Assembly: GCA_964648295.1 (NCBI GenBank)
Contig: CAZYNH010000001.1
Span: 1 to 64,000 of the forward strand
DNA from: UBA4055 sp964648295
GTDB lineage: Bacteria; UBA4055
Direction of reading: 5' to 3'
DNA: 64,000 nucleotides
A model generated the notes under the pieces. That model saw nothing but the letters and a program-made list of their open reading frames with translations. It did no database searches and was not told the origin of the DNA. This document shows, piece after piece, positions 26,317 to 35,667 of this stretch (the first letter of the stretch is position 1; each line of letters begins with the position of its first letter). The translations under genes were made by a program, and so were the position numbers.

Positions 26317-27572
26317 AAATCGAGTCGAAGAACGAAAGAGGGTACAAAAAGATCGTCAGCTTTGAAATAGACGGGTCGGAACTGGACAAATACAGAAAAA
26401 TCAGCTTTGATAAATTCAGAAAAACGGCAAAAATTGACGGTTTCAGACCGGGAAAGGTACCTGATAGCATGCTCAGAAGTAAGTTCGCGCACGGCATTGA
26501 AGCTGAGGCCGTGAACGAAGCTATAAACTCGTCTTACAGAGAGTTCCTGATCGAAAATAAAATATATCCTCTGACAGATCCTGTGATAGACAATATCGAC
26601 AAAAAAGACGACATGCTGACTTTCACCGCGACTCTGGAAGTTTTTCCGGAATTCGAACTTAAAGACTATGCCGGACACACAGTCGAACAGACAGTGTCGG
26701 ATGTTACTGATGAAGATGTAGAAGATTCAGTTAAGCGGCTTCTTGAAACTTACGCTTCCTCAAAAGAAACTGACGAGCCTGTAAAAAAGGGCTGCATAGC
26801 CGATATTTCAATTAAGCCGGCGAATGTTCAGAACTCGGAATGGGAAAAACAGACTGTCGAGATCGGACTAAATGAAAATGAGAAAATTGATGAGCAGATC
26901 ATCGGCATGAAGAAAAGCGAGATCAGGACTATCAATCTCGACATGTCGGGAAAATCGGAAAGCAATATGGATTTCGAGGTCAGGATCGATAAGATAAGCG
27001 ACAAAATACTTCCTGAGCTTAACGATGATTTCGTTAAAAGATATGATCCGTCGCTGAACGGGATAGACGGACTGAAACAGAGCGTGAGAGACAGGCTGGA
27101 AAACAACCGCAAGGCAAACGATCAGAGAGAGATCTTCGATAAACTGGCTAAAAAAATAGTCGATGCCCATGATAATTTTGATGTTCCTCCCTCGATACTG
27201 AGCAAATATCTTGACGATGTGGTCACAAATGCCCAGAAGCAGTACGGAAAGAACATTGAAAAGAAAATGATCCGGAATGTCTACAGAGCCAACGCTGAAC
27301 TCTCTTTAAAGTGGGAATATATCAGGCACAAGATAATAGATGCCGAGAATCTTACGGTAACTGAGGATGATATAAGATCAAGATTCGGCGAAATATCAAA
27401 AGAAAATTCGATTGATATTGAAAAAGTGGAGAAATATTATTCTCCGAAAGAAAAGAAACAGATGCTTAAAGACGATCTACTGGATAAAAAACTTAGAGAG
27501 AAGGTGCTTGAAAAGAACTCTGTTGTTTACGCAGAACCTGAAAGTAAAAGCACAACTCAAGAAAAACAATAA
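26313..27572 (+). CDS. tig: Trigger factor chaperone
   Basis: This 419-aa ribosome-associated chaperone has an N-terminal ribosome-binding domain with FRKTAKIDGFRPGKVP, the variant of the GFRxGKxP loop that docks at the tunnel exit. A diverged FKBP-like PPIase domain (about 150-240) and the long helical C-terminal arms follow. The ATG overlaps the upstream stop. The order tig-clpP-clpX is conserved across bacteria. Somewhat shorter than E. coli Tig (432 aa), with no sign of damage. Confidence 0.93.
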   Translation: MKIESKNERGYKKIVSFEIDGSELDKYRKISFDKFRKTAKIDGFRPGKVPDSMLRSKFAHGIEAEAVNEAINSSYREFLIENKIYPLTDPVIDNIDKKDDMLTFTATLEVFPEFELKDYAGHTVEQTVSDVTDEDVEDSVKRLLETYASSKETDEPVKKGCIADISIKPANVQNSEWEKQTVEIGLNENEKIDEQIIGMKKSEIRTINLDMSGKSESNMDFEVRIDKISDKILPELNDDFVKRYDPSLNGIDGLKQSVRDRLENNRKANDQREIFDKLAKKIVDAHDNFDVPPSILSKYLDDVVTNAQKQYGKNIEKKMIRNVYRANAELSLKWEYIRHKIIDAENLTVTEDDIRSRFGEISKENSIDIEKVEKYYSPKEKKQMLKDDLLDKKLREKVLEKNSVVYAEPESKSTTQEKQ

Positions 27573-27589
27573 CCGTTACGGAGGAATAA

Positions 27590-28186
27590 ATGGCTTTGAT
27601 ACCGATGGTAATAGAACAGTCCGGAAGGGGCGAAAGGGCTTACGATATATACTCTCTATTGCTTAAACAGAGAATAATTTTCATTAATTCAGAAATAGAT
27701 GACAATCTGGCAAGCCTTGTGGTCGCTCAGCTTCTTTACCTTGAGGCTGAAGACACGGATAAGGATATATCTCTTTACATAAACAGCCCCGGAGGCGTGG
27801 TAACAGCCGGACTTGCTATCTACGATACGATGAATTACATTAAGCCGGATGTTTCCACAATATGTATAGGTCAGGCCGCGAGCATGGGAGCGGTACTTCT
27901 GGCGGCCGGGAAAAAAGGAAAAAGGATAGCTCTGCCTCATTCCAGAGTAATGATCCACCAACCCTGGGGAGGCGCTCAGGGACAGGCCTCTGACATAATG
28001 ATAGCCGCCGAGGAGATCAAAAAAACCAGAGATACGCTTAACACTATACTGAGCGAAACGACAGGGAAAAATCTGAAGAAAATAGAGAAAGACACCGACA
28101 GGAATTATTTCCTTTCGGCTAAGGAAGCTCTGGAGTACGGGATTATTGACAAAATATTCTCGTCCAACAAGAAGGAAGGAAAATGA
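27590..28186 (+). CDS. clpP: ATP-dependent Clp protease proteolytic subunit
   Basis: This 198-aa serine protease subunit forms the tetradecameric chamber. The catalytic triad is visible: Ser in GQAASMGAVLL, His in RVMIHQPWGG, and Asp in KDTDRNYFLS. The short propeptide region MALIPMVIEQSGRGERAYD is typical. GGAGG stands ahead of the ATG. It overlaps clpX by four nt. Confidence 0.97.
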   Translation: MALIPMVIEQSGRGERAYDIYSLLLKQRIIFINSEIDDNLASLVVAQLLYLEAEDTDKDISLYINSPGGVVTAGLAIYDTMNYIKPDVSTICIGQAASMGAVLLAAGKKGKRIALPHSRVMIHQPWGGAQGQASDIMIAAEEIKKTRDTLNTILSETTGKNLKKIEKDTDRNYFLSAKEALEYGIIDKIFSSNKKEGK

Positions 28187-29403
28187 CAAGGAATACGGGT
28201 AGAACAGAAAGATGCAGTTTCTGCGGACGGTCCGAAAAAGAAACCAGGACACTTTTGGCCGGTGATAACGCGTTCATTTGCGACGAGTGCGTAAATCATG
28301 CCAAGGATTATGTGGACATAACTGTAAAGAAAAAAGCGGTCGACAGCATCCCTGACAAATTCCCTACACCGTCTCAGATCAAAAAATCCCTGGATGAATA
28401 TGTGATAGGCCAGGATGACGCTAAGGTAGCTATATCTGTGGCTGTATACAATCATTACAAGAGGCTTAAGTCCAGAAAAACAAAGGATGAGGTCGAGATC
28501 GAAAAATCGAACATACTAATGGTCGGCTCAACGGGCACCGGAAAAACCCTTATAGCCAGAACTCTTGCGAAGATATTAAATGTTCCTTTCACCATAGCGG
28601 ACGCGACGGTCCTGACCGAGGCGGGTTACGTGGGCGAGGATGTTGAGAATATAATCGTCAGGCTGCTTCAGGTAGCGGATTACGATGTAGCGAAGACCGA
28701 AATGGGCATCATTTATATTGACGAGATTGACAAAATCGCCAGAAAATCATCGAACCCGTCCATCACGAGGGATGTTTCGGGCGAAGGCGTGCAGCAAGCG
28801 CTCCTGAAGATACTTGAAGGAACGAAAGCCCAGGTTCCGCCCAAGGGCGGCAGGAAGCATCCTGAGCAGAAGCTTACCGAAGTTGACACGACGAACATAC
28901 TTTTCATCTGCGGCGGAGCTTTTGACGGAATCGAGGACATAATCCGCAACAGAATGGGCAAAATGAGCATAGGTTTCGGCTCGGATAAAGTCAATATCAA
29001 AGAAATGTCATCTGATGATATTTTATCAAATATAGCTTATGACGATCTTTTCAAGTTTGGGCTTATACCTGAGATAATAGGCAGGCTGCCTGTAGTAAAA
29101 GCTCTTCACAATCTCGATATAAACGCTTTGGAACACATACTGACCGAGCCCAAGAACGCTATCATCAAACAGTATCAGAAACTCTTCGAATACGAGAACT
29201 GCGAGCTGGTCTTTAATGAAAAAGCCGTCCGCGCCATAGCGGAAACGGCCATAAAGAGAAAAACAGGCGCAAGAGCTCTAAAAAGCATCATCGAACACAC
29301 AATGAATTACATTATATTCGAACTTCCAGATCACAAAGATGTCAAAAAGATCGTCATAGATGAAGATGTCGTTCTGGGGAACAAGAAGTACAGCTTTAAA
29401 TAG
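28183..29403 (+). CDS. clpX: ClpX ATPase, substrate-recognition subunit
   Basis: This 406-aa AAA+ unfoldase feeds substrates to ClpP. The N-terminal zinc-binding domain has CSFCGRS and CDECV. The AAA+ core has Walker A GSTGTGKT and Walker B IIYIDEIDK, the pore region, and the ClpP-docking loop in SIGFGSD. Complete and of normal length. No terminator is evident after it before the pseudogene. Confidence 0.97.
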   Translation: MTRNTGRTERCSFCGRSEKETRTLLAGDNAFICDECVNHAKDYVDITVKKKAVDSIPDKFPTPSQIKKSLDEYVIGQDDAKVAISVAVYNHYKRLKSRKTKDEVEIEKSNILMVGSTGTGKTLIARTLAKILNVPFTIADATVLTEAGYVGEDVENIIVRLLQVADYDVAKTEMGIIYIDEIDKIARKSSNPSITRDVSGEGVQQALLKILEGTKAQVPPKGGRKHPEQKLTEVDTTNILFICGGAFDGIEDIIRNRMGKMSIGFGSDKVNIKEMSSDDILSNIAYDDLFKFGLIPEIIGRLPVVKALHNLDINALEHILTEPKNAIIKQYQKLFEYENCELVFNEKAVRAIAETAIKRKTGARALKSIIEHTMNYIIFELPDHKDVKKIVIDEDVVLGNKKYSFK

Positions 29404-29406
29404 GAC

Positions 29407-29460
29407 TTATTCATTGCAAAAAGTCGGAAATTCCCGATTTATTCGCTGCAATAAGTCGGA
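29407..29460 (+). repeat. Two 22-nt imperfect direct repeats upstream of the ATPase pseudogene
   Basis: Copies at 29407-29428 and 29439-29460 (TTATTCATTGCAAAAAGTCGGA and TTATTCGCTGCAATAAGTCGGA) differ at three positions and are 32 nt apart start to start. The stretch between contains an imperfect palindrome (TCGGAAATTCCCGA). They stand 45 nt before the ATPase start and could be an operator or part of a mobile-element boundary. Confidence 0.6.
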
Positions 29461-29504
29461 TTTTATATTATATTAGCTCCTAATAACAATTTTAGAAGCT
29501 TGTT

Positions 29505-30824
29505 ATGAAAAGATCCGCAATAGAATTTCTTATTGACTGAAGAACAGAAAAGACAAAAAACCGCTTGTTGTCAAGGGTGCTCGGCAGGTCGGCAAGACAT
29601 GGCTTTTAAAGGAATTCGGTAAAAAACATTTCCGGAACTTTTATTATTTCGATCTCGAAAAAGAGAAAAGCAGATGGCTTCCGGTTTTTGAGAACGATAT
29701 AGATCCTAAAACGATCGTCAGAAATATTTCACTTATACTGAATAAAAAGGTTGATCCGAAAAGCGATCTTAGTATTTGATGAAATACAGAACATTCCGAG
29801 AGCTATTACTTCGCTAAAATATTTTCATGACGAAATGCCTGAACTTGCAGTTGTCTCTGCCGGATCGCTTCTCGGCATCATTCTTTCCGATGAGTCTTTT
29901 CCCGTAGGCAAAGTCGAGTTCTTTAATCTTAGGCCGATGAACTTTAAGGAATTTCTTTACAATTACGGGAATGACCTTCTTCTTGAGGCTTATGAGGAAG
30001 CGTGGGTAAAAAGGGATATTTCCGAAGTTCTGCATACCAGGCTGACAGAAGTTCTCAGGGAATGTCTTATAACCGGAGGAATGCCTGAAGCCTGCGGATA
30101 TTATCTTAATAACAGAAATGATCCCGGTGTATATGAGAGCGTCAGAAAAAAACAGAAAGACCTTATTAACACCTATCAGGCCGATTTTGCCAAGCATGCC
30201 GGAAAAGTAAACTCCGTTCATATTTCGTCGGTTTATCAAAATGTCCCCGTCCAGCTCGCGGCAAACATTGACGATTCCGTAAAAAGATTCAAATTCAAAG
30301 AGGCCATAAAGAGCAAAAAAGGGTATTCCGAACTGAGCGGACCTATTGACTGGCTCGTAAATGCCGAACTCATAATAAAAATTCCAATTTGCACCAGAGC
30401 CGAACTTCCCCTGAAAGCGTTCGTCAAGGATAACATTTTCAAGTTATATTACAACGACATCGGACTTCTCGGAGCCGCGCTCGACCTGCCGCATTCTGCA
30501 ATTCTACTGGGCGATTATGGAATGAATAAAGGCTATTTCATGGAAAATTTCGCGGCGCAGGAACTATACCGCACCACAGACCGTCCTCTTTATGCCTGGA
30601 ACGAAAGAAATTCAGAAATAGAATTTTTAATAACGGATGAACGCAACATTATATCGGTCGAAGTCAAATCCGGTACCAGAACCAAAGCCAAAAGCCTACA
30701 GCAGTACATAAGCAAATACGACCCCGAAAAAGTAATAAGAATATCGCCGAGAATATTCAGTCAGGAAAACGAATTTTTCAACATTCCCTTATATGCAGTG
30801 TCCGCACTGGGGGGACTTGTATAA
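29505..30824 (+). pseudogene. Frameshifted DUF4143-type AAA ATPase
   Basis: Stitching the frames gives a roughly 440-aa protein. From ATG 29505 the frame reads MKRSAIEFLID and then stops at TGA (29538-29540); reading on after one missing base gives KNRKDKKPLVVKGARQVGKT, which holds the Walker A motif. Near 29757 an extra A shifts the frame again, after which IRKAILVFDEIQNIP (Walker B) leads into an open 350-codon frame to 30824. That part contains the ATPase arginine-rich region and a C-terminal nuclease-like DUF4143 segment (NSEIEFLI, SVEVKSG). Such ATPases are common horizontally moving genes of unknown role. Two independent shifts argue for a decayed gene; a sequencing error is less likely but possible. 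A remnant translated from TTG 29751 cannot be excluded. Confidence 0.85.
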
Positions 30825-30919
30825 TTTATATTTTTCTCAATGCTTTGTTATAAATCAAAGTTTTGTGGATTTAGTGTCGGTTTTTGTTTATATTTAAGCG
30901 ACTGAACTGGCGGGTATTT

Positions 30920-31570
30920 ATGAGGACTGGAAAGGCTATACTGGTACTTAACGGGCAAAGATTCTGGAGCGAAGGTTTTTCGGCCGCTCTTGAGGATGAT
31001 CCGGGATTCGTGATAGCTGTTGACGGAGGTATCGGTCATCTTGAAGGGCTTGATGTCCGGCCTGTTATTCATATAGGCGACATGGATTCTTCAGCGCCTG
31101 ACACTAAGGTTCCGGTTATGGATACGATAATTTTTCCGGCTGAAAAGGACCGTTCTGATCTTTTTCTCGCGCTTGAATTTGTGTATAAGAGAAATGTGAA
31201 AGAAGCTCTGGTCTTTGCGGCTACGGGTGGAAGGAGCGATCATTTTATTTCCAATTACGATACCGCGATTGATTTTGCCTCGGGAGGGATGAAGATCGTT
31301 TTTTCAGGCGAGGATGAGGATATTTTCTTTCTTCCGTGCATTTCTCCTGACGGCTATGAATTAAAATTCCCCGCAGGTTCGACAGTTTCGGTTTTCGCGG
31401 GAACGGATGAGTGCACGGGAGTTACCCTTGAAGGTTTTAAATTCGGTCTGAAAAAAGAAGTCCTTACGAGAAACATTCCCTTGGGACTGAGCAATGTGGC
31501 GGTTAATGAAAGTCAGAAAATTAATTTTGAAAACGGCGTTGCGGTTGTTATTTTTAATAAAAATTTCTGA
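30920..31570 (+). CDS. thiN: Thiamine pyrophosphokinase
   Basis: This 216-aa enzyme makes thiamine diphosphate from thiamine and ATP. I start it at ATG 30920 (MRTGKAILVLNG); the frame opens at 30884 but that start adds residues unlike the family. Motifs: AVDGGIGHL, HIGDMDSS, FPAEKDRSDLFLAL and ATGGRSDHFISN (the GGR/DH pattern of the catalytic domain), with a C-terminal beta domain for thiamine (TDECTGVTLEG). First gene of the polyamine/nucleoside operon, 26 nt before udp. No TPP riboswitch was seen upstream. Confidence 0.85.
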   Translation: MRTGKAILVLNGQRFWSEGFSAALEDDPGFVIAVDGGIGHLEGLDVRPVIHIGDMDSSAPDTKVPVMDTIIFPAEKDRSDLFLALEFVYKRNVKEALVFAATGGRSDHFISNYDTAIDFASGGMKIVFSGEDEDIFFLPCISPDGYELKFPAGSTVSVFAGTDECTGVTLEGFKFGLKKEVLTRNIPLGLSNVAVNESQKINFENGVAVVIFNKNF

Positions 31571-31596
31571 AATGTAATAAATTAAGGCTGATCATT

Positions 31597-32367
31597 ATGG
31601 AATATCATATAAAATTGACGCAGGAAATGCTCGGGGGTGCAAAAACCGCCATTCTTCCGGGAGATCCGGGCAGAGTGGAAAAGACGGCGAAACACATAGA
31701 TACCGGAGCGGCTTTTCTGGCTTCGAACCGCGAATATACTTCGTGGCTGTCTGAACTTGGGGGAAACAAGATACTCGTATGCTCCACAGGCATTGGCGGA
31801 CCTTCGCTTTCGATAGCCGTGGAAGAACTCGCCGCGCTCGGAATAAAGCGTTTTATCAGGATCGGCACGACAGGCGCGATACAGCCTTACATCAAAATAC
31901 CTTCGCTCATAGTCACAACAGGGGCTGTCAGGCTGGACGGGGCTTCAAAACATTACGCGCCTCTGGAATATCCTGCCGTGGCGGATCACGATATCACTTC
32001 AGCGCTGATCGAAGGGGCGAAAAAGACCGGCGTGCCTTATTATAAAGGAATAACGGCATCCTCGGACACTTTTTATCCCGGCCAGGAAAGATATGACACA
32101 TTCTCCAAATATGTGATAAGGGATTTTCAGGGCAGCCTTGAACAGTGGCAGAAACTCAATGTGCTCAACTTCGAAATGGAATCGGCGACACTTTTCACTA
32201 TAGCGGGCGCATTCGGGCTTAGAGCCGGATGCATCTCTTCGGTCATAGTCAACAGAACGACGGGAGAGACCCCGGACGACAAAGTGCTGTCCGAAGCTGA
32301 AAAGAATCTGGCGGAAGCTGTTAAGGAAGCTGTAATTCACATAAACGGACCCGGAGGCGAAAAATGA
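31597..32367 (+). CDS. udp: Uridine phosphorylase-type nucleoside phosphorylase
   Basis: This 256-aa PNP/UDP-family enzyme cleaves a nucleoside with phosphate. It carries ILPGDPGRVEK, the phosphate-binding region IRIGTTGAIQ, and FEMESATLFT (active-site Glu and Met). The signature STGIGGPSLSIAVEEL places it with E. coli-type uridine phosphorylase rather than PNP. The QWQKLNVLNFEMES context is that of Udp. It overlaps the arginine decarboxylase gene by ATGA. Confidence 0.88.
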   Translation: MEYHIKLTQEMLGGAKTAILPGDPGRVEKTAKHIDTGAAFLASNREYTSWLSELGGNKILVCSTGIGGPSLSIAVEELAALGIKRFIRIGTTGAIQPYIKIPSLIVTTGAVRLDGASKHYAPLEYPAVADHDITSALIEGAKKTGVPYYKGITASSDTFYPGQERYDTFSKYVIRDFQGSLEQWQKLNVLNFEMESATLFTIAGAFGLRAGCISSVIVNRTTGETPDDKVLSEAEKNLAEAVKEAVIHINGPGGEK

Positions 32368-33773
32368 AAACAACCTATTTCGATCTTATCGAGCAGTCAT
32401 TTTATTTCCCCCAGGAAGGCTTCGACATCGACGACGGCTACCTGACCTTCCACGGAGTCTCACTAAAATACCTCATAGACAAATACGGAACGCCTCTAAG
32501 GATATTCTACCTCCCCAAAATCGGCGATCAGATAAAAAAATCCAAAAACCTGTTCAACCGCGCGATAAAAGCGAGCGGATATACGGGAAAATACCACTTC
32601 TGCTACTGCACAAAATGCTGCCACTACCATCATGTAATAGGCACGGCGATGAGGCACGGCGTCAATCTTGAAACCTCATCCTCTTTCGACATTGACCTCA
32701 TAAAAAGGCTGTATAGAAAAGGAGAATTCGACAAAAGCACTTATGTCGTGCATAACGGCTACAAGACCGAGGATTATATAAAAAAAATATTCTCGCTTCA
32801 GGACGAGGGTTTTTCCAACAGCATCATCGTTCTCGACGGACCCAAAGAGCTCGACAGGATAGAAAAGATCTCGCAGGGTAAAAGAAAGTATTCGGTCGGC
32901 ATAAGGATGGCTATCGAGGAAGATCCGCAGTCCACCTACTATACTTCAAGGCTGGGCATCAGGAACACGGAGATCATCGAGTTCTTTAACAAAAAGATCA
33001 GAAACAATCCCAATATCAAAGTAAAAATGCTTCATTTTTTCGTGGACTCAGGCATAAAGGACAGTTTTTATTACTGGGGCGAGTTCAAAAAGGCCGTAAA
33101 CATCTACATTAAGCTCAAAAAAATATGTCCGTCGCTGGATTCTTTCAACATAGGAGGCGGATTCCCCATAAGGAACCATCTCGGGTTCGATTACGACTAC
33201 AACCACATGGCAAGAGAGATAGTCAGCAATATAAAGGAAATGTGCGAGAATGACGAAGTTGAAGAACCCGATATTTTCACCGAGTTCGGCAGGTTCACGG
33301 TCGGAGAGAGCGGAGCGATAATCTTCAAGGTGCTCGAGCAGAAACAGCAGAACGAAAGCGAAAGGTGGTACATAATTGACAACAGCGTCATGAACACTAT
33401 CCCCGACGCATGGTCGATCAACGAAAAATTCATTCTTCTGCCCATAAACAAATGGTACAACGAATATACAAGGGTCAATATCGGCGGCATAAGCTGCGAC
33501 AAATCGGACTACTACAACTCCGAAGACCTGGACCAGCAGATACTCCTTCCGACATTCAGGGATGACGCGCACGAACCTCTCTACATCGGATTTTTCCATA
33601 CGGGTGCATATCAGGACTCCATAAGCGGTTACGGCGGGATAAAACACTGCCTGATACCTGATCCGAAGCATGTGATAATAGACAGGGACAAGACCGGAAA
33701 TGTGATAGATTACCTTTACAGGGATGAACAGACCGTTGACAATATGCTCGCTATCCTGGGGTATGACGAATGA
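32364..33773 (+). CDS. Alanine-racemase-fold arginine decarboxylase (short type)
   Basis: A 469-aa PLP enzyme of fold type III. It resembles the short arginine decarboxylases of Bacteroidetes, which make agmatine, rather than the roughly 630-aa SpeA. The PLP lysine lies in FCYCTKCCHY. Other landmarks are NLETSSSFDID, NIGGGFPIRNH (phosphate loop) and EFGRFTV. The substrate is inferred from the next gene, an agmatinase, with which it shares an ATGA overlap. An ornithine or diaminopimelate decarboxylase is less likely because of the tail sequence and context. Confidence 0.8.
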   Translation: MKTTYFDLIEQSFYFPQEGFDIDDGYLTFHGVSLKYLIDKYGTPLRIFYLPKIGDQIKKSKNLFNRAIKASGYTGKYHFCYCTKCCHYHHVIGTAMRHGVNLETSSSFDIDLIKRLYRKGEFDKSTYVVHNGYKTEDYIKKIFSLQDEGFSNSIIVLDGPKELDRIEKISQGKRKYSVGIRMAIEEDPQSTYYTSRLGIRNTEIIEFFNKKIRNNPNIKVKMLHFFVDSGIKDSFYYWGEFKKAVNIYIKLKKICPSLDSFNIGGGFPIRNHLGFDYDYNHMAREIVSNIKEMCENDEVEEPDIFTEFGRFTVGESGAIIFKVLEQKQQNESERWYIIDNSVMNTIPDAWSINEKFILLPINKWYNEYTRVNIGGISCDKSDYYNSEDLDQQILLPTFRDDAHEPLYIGFFHTGAYQDSISGYGGIKHCLIPDPKHVIIDRDKTGNVIDYLYRDEQTVDNMLAILGYDE

Positions 33774-34624
33774 GGATATTCGGAGGCGCGGATAATGTTT
33801 ACCCGGGATTCGAAGGATCGGAAATAATCCTGCAGAGCATCCCGTACGACGGCACGAGCACATGGGGCAAAGGCGCGGATAAAGGTTTTGAGGCTTTTCT
33901 CGACGCGGCGGAAAACCTTGAGCTCTATGATATAGAAACTGATTCCGAAGTTTCCAAAAAAGGTATTCACATCATGCCGGCCCTTACAGGTTTCAGCACG
34001 CCTGAGGAAATGAACGCCGCAGTTTATAAAAAAGTATCAGAAATACTCAAAACGGACAAATTCCCCACTTTCTTTGGAGGGGAGCACTCTATCAGCACAG
34101 GCATAATCAGAGCGTTCAGGGAAAAATACGGCGACCTTTCGGTTCTTCATTTTGACGCGCATGCGGACCTCAGGCCGGAGTACAAGGGATCGAAATTCAA
34201 TCATGCCTGCGCCCTCCACGAAGCTTCAAAGACATGCAACCTCGTTCAGGTGGGAATACGCAGCATGGATGTTTCCGAAAAAACTTTTATGAACAGAAAT
34301 AAATGTTTCTTTACGCACGAAATAAGAAAAGACCCGGAATGGAAAAATAAAGCGCTCGATAAACTCTCAGGCACGATCTATATCACTTTCGACCTTGATG
34401 CGCTCGATCCTTCCATAATGCCTTCCACGGGCACTCCTGAGCCGGGCGGACTGTACTGGCATGAGACCCTTGATCTCTTAAGGCTTGTTTTTAAAATTAA
34501 AAAAGTGGCGGGATTTGATATAGTCGAGCTTGCCCCGATAGATCGCCTGAAGCATCCTGACTTTCTCGCGGCGAAGCTGTATTATAAAATGTTAAGTTAT
34601 AAATTCTACGGGGGTAATAAATGA
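33770..34624 (+). CDS. speB: Agmatinase (ureohydrolase family)
   Basis: This 284-aa manganese ureohydrolase likely turns agmatine into putrescine and urea. Metal ligands are in GGEHSIS, HFDAHADLRPEY and TFDLDALDPS. The length fits agmatinase, and the upstream decarboxylase supports it over arginase or formiminoglutamase. Coupled by ATGA at both ends. Confidence 0.9.
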   Translation: MRIFGGADNVYPGFEGSEIILQSIPYDGTSTWGKGADKGFEAFLDAAENLELYDIETDSEVSKKGIHIMPALTGFSTPEEMNAAVYKKVSEILKTDKFPTFFGGEHSISTGIIRAFREKYGDLSVLHFDAHADLRPEYKGSKFNHACALHEASKTCNLVQVGIRSMDVSEKTFMNRNKCFFTHEIRKDPEWKNKALDKLSGTIYITFDLDALDPSIMPSTGTPEPGGLYWHETLDLLRLVFKIKKVAGFDIVELAPIDRLKHPDFLAAKLYYKMLSYKFYGGNK

Positions 34625-35598
34625 AAAAAAACAGCGGCCCGATAACAAATTTCATCGACACGCATTTTAAGCATTTTAACGCGGCGGCTTTGCGTGATGC
34701 GGCCGTTTCGTATTCAGATCAGATCGCGAAAGGAAAAAAGATGCTAGTTTCCATGGCGGGCGCGATGAGCACGGCCGAACTGGGAAGATCGCTCGCCGAG
34801 ATAATCAGGCGGGGCAAGGTTCATATCATCGTCTGCACGGGCGCGAATCTTGAGGAGGATATTTTCAACCTCGTGGCCAATAAAAGCTATAAGCGCGTCC
34901 CGAACTACCGCGATTTGACGCCGCAGGACGAACAGGCACTTCTGGACAGCCGTTACAACAGAGTGACCGACACCTGCATCCCCGAAGAGGAAGCGATGAG
35001 AAAGATCGAAAAACACCTCGTCCGGCTCTGGAAGAAAATGTCGAAGGGTAATAAAAGGCTTTTCCCGCACGAACTTTTCTATGAGATCATAAAAAGCGGA
35101 GTACTCGAGAAAAGCTTTCAGATAGACCCCAAAGACTCGTGGATGCTCGCGGCCTGCGAAAAGAAAATCCCCGTTATCGTTCCTGGCTGGGAAGATTCGA
35201 CCTGCGGTAATTATTTTATAGCCCACTGCATAGAAAAAATGTTCTCCCCTTCAATAATGAAAACGGGCATTGAATATATGATGTTACTGGCGGACTGGTA
35301 CCTGAAAAATTCCAAAAAAGGCGTTGGCTTTTTTCAGATCGGCGGCGGTATTGCGGGCGATTTCCCCATCTGCGTGGTGCCTCTTCTGCATCAGGACCTG
35401 AAAATGGAGAACATACCGGAATGGGCATATTTCTGCCAGATCAGCGACTCGACCACCAGCTACGGATCCTATTCGGGCGCGGTGCCCAACGAAAAGATAA
35501 CATGGGGAAAACTTACGCCCGACACTCCGAAATTCATAATCGAATCGGACGCGACCATAGTCGCCCCTCTAGTTTTCGCCTATGTGCTCGGATGGTAG
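34621..35598 (+). CDS. Deoxyhypusine synthase-like polyamine enzyme
   Basis: This 325-aa protein is homologous to eukaryotic/archaeal deoxyhypusine synthase. Bacteria lack the eIF5A target, so members in polyamine operons are thought to make polyamines such as spermidine or homospermidine. The catalytic lysine is present in EKITWGKL near the C-terminus, followed by the NAD-site segment DATIVAPLVFAYVLGW. VSMAGAMSTAELG and ICTGANLEEDIFN-like N-terminal motifs match the family. Following decarboxylase and agmatinase, the likely route is arginine, agmatine, putrescine, then a triamine. Which triamine is not shown by the sequence. Confidence 0.85.
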   Translation: MKKNSGPITNFIDTHFKHFNAAALRDAAVSYSDQIAKGKKMLVSMAGAMSTAELGRSLAEIIRRGKVHIIVCTGANLEEDIFNLVANKSYKRVPNYRDLTPQDEQALLDSRYNRVTDTCIPEEEAMRKIEKHLVRLWKKMSKGNKRLFPHELFYEIIKSGVLEKSFQIDPKDSWMLAACEKKIPVIVPGWEDSTCGNYFIAHCIEKMFSPSIMKTGIEYMMLLADWYLKNSKKGVGFFQIGGGIAGDFPICVVPLLHQDLKMENIPEWAYFCQISDSTTSYGSYSGAVPNEKITWGKLTPDTPKFIIESDATIVAPLVFAYVLGW

Positions 35599-35610
35599 AG
35601 ATTTTCAACC

Positions 35611-35639
35611 TTGACATTTTACCGGAACTGAATTATATT
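35611..35639 (+). promoter_or_regulatory. Sigma70-like promoter of the yceD-rpmF-plsX-fab operon
   Basis: TTGACA (35611-35616), a 17-bp spacer and TATATT (35634-35639) stand 28 nt upstream of the yceD ATG. This is near consensus and the same form as the gdhA promoter. Confidence 0.85.
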
Positions 35640-35667
35640 TATCCCTCTGAAATTTGAACAAGTTGCG

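Noticed and set aside
29751..30824. An intact 357-aa gene starting at TTG.
   Set aside because: The missing N-terminal part with Walker A is readable just upstream in other frames, so this is the tail of a frameshifted gene.
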